Below are positions 5,921-7,531 of a stretch of DNA of 7,531 nt, piece after piece. The notes beneath the pieces were generated by a model. It had not been told where the DNA came from, did no database searches, and saw only the letters and a program-made list of their open reading frames with translations. The DNA is taken from positions 1-7,531 of the forward strand of contig NZ_CAMPHN010000197.1 in NCBI RefSeq assembly GCF_946885885.1. The letters run 5' to 3'. Position numbers and translations under genes: made by a program. How positions within the stretch are numbered: the stretch's first letter is position 1; each line of letters starts with the position of its first letter. Origin of the DNA: an uncultured Pseudomonas sp. Its GTDB lineage: Bacteria; Pseudomonadota; Gammaproteobacteria; Pseudomonadales; Pseudomonadaceae.

Positions 5921-7354
5921 GTGACCTCCAGCCTCTTCTGGTACGACTACGAAACCACCGGTATCGATCCGCGGCGCGATCGCCCGTTGCAGGTCGCCGG
6001 GATACGCACCGACGAAAACCTCAATGAAATCGGCGAGCCGCTGAATATCTATTGTCAGCCCAGCGACGATATCCTGCCCCACCCGGCGGCCTGTCTGGTC
6101 ACCGGCATCACCCCGGCAAAACTGGCTCAGAGCGGCCTTGGCGAGGCCGAGTTCATGAGCCGGGTGCATGCCGAATTGTCGCTGCCGGGAACCTGCGGCG
6201 TCGGCTACAACAGCCTGCGCTTCGACGACGAAGTGACCCGCTACAGCCTCTATCGCAACTTCTTCGACCCCTATGCCCGGGAATGGCAGGGTGGTAACAG
6301 CCGTTGGGATTTGATCGACCTGATACGTACCGCTTATGCCTTGCGTCCAGAGGGCATCGTCTGGCCCGAGGTCGAGGGGCGGGTCAGCCTCAAGTTGGAA
6401 TTGCTCACCGCGGCCAATGGCATCGAGCACGGCCAGGCCCACGACGCCCTGTCGGATGTGCGGGCGACTATCGCCTTGGCGCGCTTGATCCGCAGTAAGC
6501 AGCCGAAACTCTACGACTACCTCTACCAATTGCGCAGTAAGCAACGGGTGCTCGATGCCGTGCGCTTGTTGCAGCCAATGGTGCATATATCCGGGCGCTT
6601 TGCCGGCACCCGGCATTATCTGGCGGTGGTTCTACCGCTGGCCTGGCACCCGCGTAATCGCAATGCCTTGATAGTCTGCGATCTGCATGCCGATCACATG
6701 CCCTTGCTCGAGGAAGATGGCGCAACACTGCGCCGTCGTTTATATACCCGCCGCGATCAATTGGCCGAAGGCGAACTGCCCGTGCCCTTGAAGTTGTTAC
6801 ATATCAACCGCTGTCCGGTATTGGCGCCGTTAAATGTGCTGCGCGACGAGGATCGGCAGCGTTTGCAAGTGGATATCGCCGCCTGCCAGCTGCGTGCCGG
6901 GCAACTGTGCGACTCCGCGGGCCAATGGCAGGGCAAACTCGGCGAAATTTATGGCGAAGAAGAGTTCCCAGCCTGCGACGATCCCGAACAGCAGCTATAT
7001 GACGGTTTTATCGGCGATCGCGATCGTCGTTTATGCGAACAGGTGCGGCGTGCCGAACCCCGGCGATTGGCCCAGGAAGTTTGGCCGTTCGATGATGCGC
7101 GGCTACCGGAATTATTATTTCGTTACCGCGCACGTAACTTCGCGTCAAGCCTTACAACGCAAGAGCAGGAGCGCTGGCGCACGTTCTGTCGACAGCGTTT
7201 AACCCGGGCGGAATATGGGGCGCCTAACACCCTGGCAGACTTCCGGGCGGCACTGGCGGAAGTCTTCGATAATTCAACGCTTGACCAGCAAGCGATTTTA
7301 TCCGCGTGGCGCGATTACGCCGAGCAGTTATGCCTGCGATATGGCCTGGAATAG
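5921..7354 (+). CDS. sbcB: Exodeoxyribonuclease I (3'-5' ssDNA exonuclease)
   Basis: A 477-residue protein close in length to E. coli exonuclease I (475), which degrades single-stranded DNA 3' to 5' in recombination and mismatch repair. The DEDDh exonuclease domain (about 1-190) contains FWYDYETTG (Asp9, Glu11), GYNSLRFDDEVTR (Asp102), NSRWDLIDLIRTAYALRPEG and GQAHDALSDVRATIALA (His174, Asp179), so all expected metal and general-base residues are present. The SH3-like domain (PLAWHPRNRNALIVCDL) and the C-terminal helical domain (LLFRYRARNFASSL) follow. The GTG at 5921 is preferred because AGGA lies seven bases upstream and the protein then begins MTSSLFWYDYET. An in-frame ATG (5897) and TTG (5879) would add 8 or 14 residues but lack a ribosome site. 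The gene is divergent from the membrane-protein gene. Codons in the last third are visibly more AT-rich. From memory, mvaT follows sbcB in Pseudomonas; it is not in this window. Confidence 0.96.
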   Translation: MTSSLFWYDYETTGIDPRRDRPLQVAGIRTDENLNEIGEPLNIYCQPSDDILPHPAACLVTGITPAKLAQSGLGEAEFMSRVHAELSLPGTCGVGYNSLRFDDEVTRYSLYRNFFDPYAREWQGGNSRWDLIDLIRTAYALRPEGIVWPEVEGRVSLKLELLTAANGIEHGQAHDALSDVRATIALARLIRSKQPKLYDYLYQLRSKQRVLDAVRLLQPMVHISGRFAGTRHYLAVVLPLAWHPRNRNALIVCDLHADHMPLLEEDGATLRRRLYTRRDQLAEGELPVPLKLLHINRCPVLAPLNVLRDEDRQRLQVDIAACQLRAGQLCDSAGQWQGKLGEIYGEEEFPACDDPEQQLYDGFIGDRDRRLCEQVRRAEPRRLAQEVWPFDDARLPELLFRYRARNFASSLTTQEQERWRTFCRQRLTRAEYGAPNTLADFRAALAEVFDNSTLDQQAILSAWRDYAEQLCLRYGLE

Positions 7355-7531
7355 GGGGCTGGGTATTGCGGCGTAATTGCAGTGGCGCGGGTTAAGGGAA
7401 AATATTTCGCTGTTATGCATTGCGCCGTTTGTTGAGCACTGGATATGCGTGCCCCTCTTAAGCGGTTGGTGAGTAGTATTAACCCGGCAATCAAATACAC
7501 CAAATCAAGCCGCATAAGCGATGCGTGGGTG

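Noticed and set aside
5846..6616. 256-codon open frame on the minus strand, opposite the sbcB exonuclease domain
   Set aside because: The opposite strand encodes conserved exonuclease I motifs, and the antisense product shows no recognisable family pattern.
7014..7026. Tandem CGATCG including GCGATCGC within sbcB
   Set aside because: It encodes an ordinary Gly-Asp-Arg-Asp-Arg stretch at a normal place in the protein. One occurrence is not evidence of a repeat element.
7315..7515. 66-codon minus-strand open frame with a hydrophobic N-terminus
   Set aside because: It overlaps the end of sbcB by 40 bases, lacks a clear ribosome site and has no recognisable similarity. The hydrophobic start is most likely chance in AT-richer DNA.
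7445..7531. Plus-strand ATG with 29 open codons running to the window edge
   Set aside because: It is too short to judge, has no good Shine-Dalgarno sequence, and does not resemble the MvaT N-terminus that might be expected after sbcB.
1..7531. CRISPR array, IS element, prophage, toxin-antitoxin or defence-island genes
   Set aside because: No direct-repeat arrays, transposase or integrase motifs, small paired genes or composition islands were seen. All genes belong to families usual in core chromosomes.

Overview
The window looks like chromosomal DNA of a Pseudomonas-type gammaproteobacterium. The coding DNA is GC-rich, the exonuclease I resembles the enterobacterial SbcB family throughout, and, from memory, sbcB lies near a MoxR/RDD/SpoIIM gene group in Pseudomonas genomes. 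No rRNA, tRNA, IS element, CRISPR array or prophage gene was seen. It reads as core chromosome rather than an acquired island.

Left part (1-4871, minus strand): one tightly packed operon, read from right to left. The order of transcription is RDD-family membrane protein, SpoIIM-like membrane protein, a large DUF4129-type membrane protein, a DUF4350 protein, and a MoxR-family AAA+ ATPase cut off by the left window edge. Each gene overlaps the next: three junctions are ATGA (4 bases) and one overlap is 14 bases. A candidate sigma70 promoter (4898-4926) precedes the operon. The same protein families cluster in actinobacteria, including around moxR2 of Mycobacterium (recalled, not checked). A plausible picture is a membrane assembly served by a cytosolic MoxR ATPase, probably with a DUF58/von Willebrand-type partner beyond the left edge. 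Its substrate and purpose are not evident from the sequence.

Middle (4872-5920): a 9-bp perfect hairpin (4928-4949) separates the operon from an upstream minus-strand gene for a small polytopic membrane protein of unknown function (4977-5747). That gene is divergent from sbcB; the gap between them is 173 bases.

Right part (5921-7354, plus strand): an intact sbcB-like gene for exodeoxyribonuclease I, with all expected catalytic residues and a likely GTG start. The last 177 bases (7355-7531) are relatively AT-rich (about 48% GC by hand count over 7381-7500). They hold no confident gene or terminator and probably lead into a neighbouring gene outside the window.

The most interesting content is the overlap-coupled RDD-SpoIIM-DUF4129-DUF4350-MoxR set, whose biochemical role is largely undescribed. 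Two details stand out: a DUF4129 protein that looks like a fusion with an internal signal-peptide-like segment, and an acidic insert in the DUF4350 protein.
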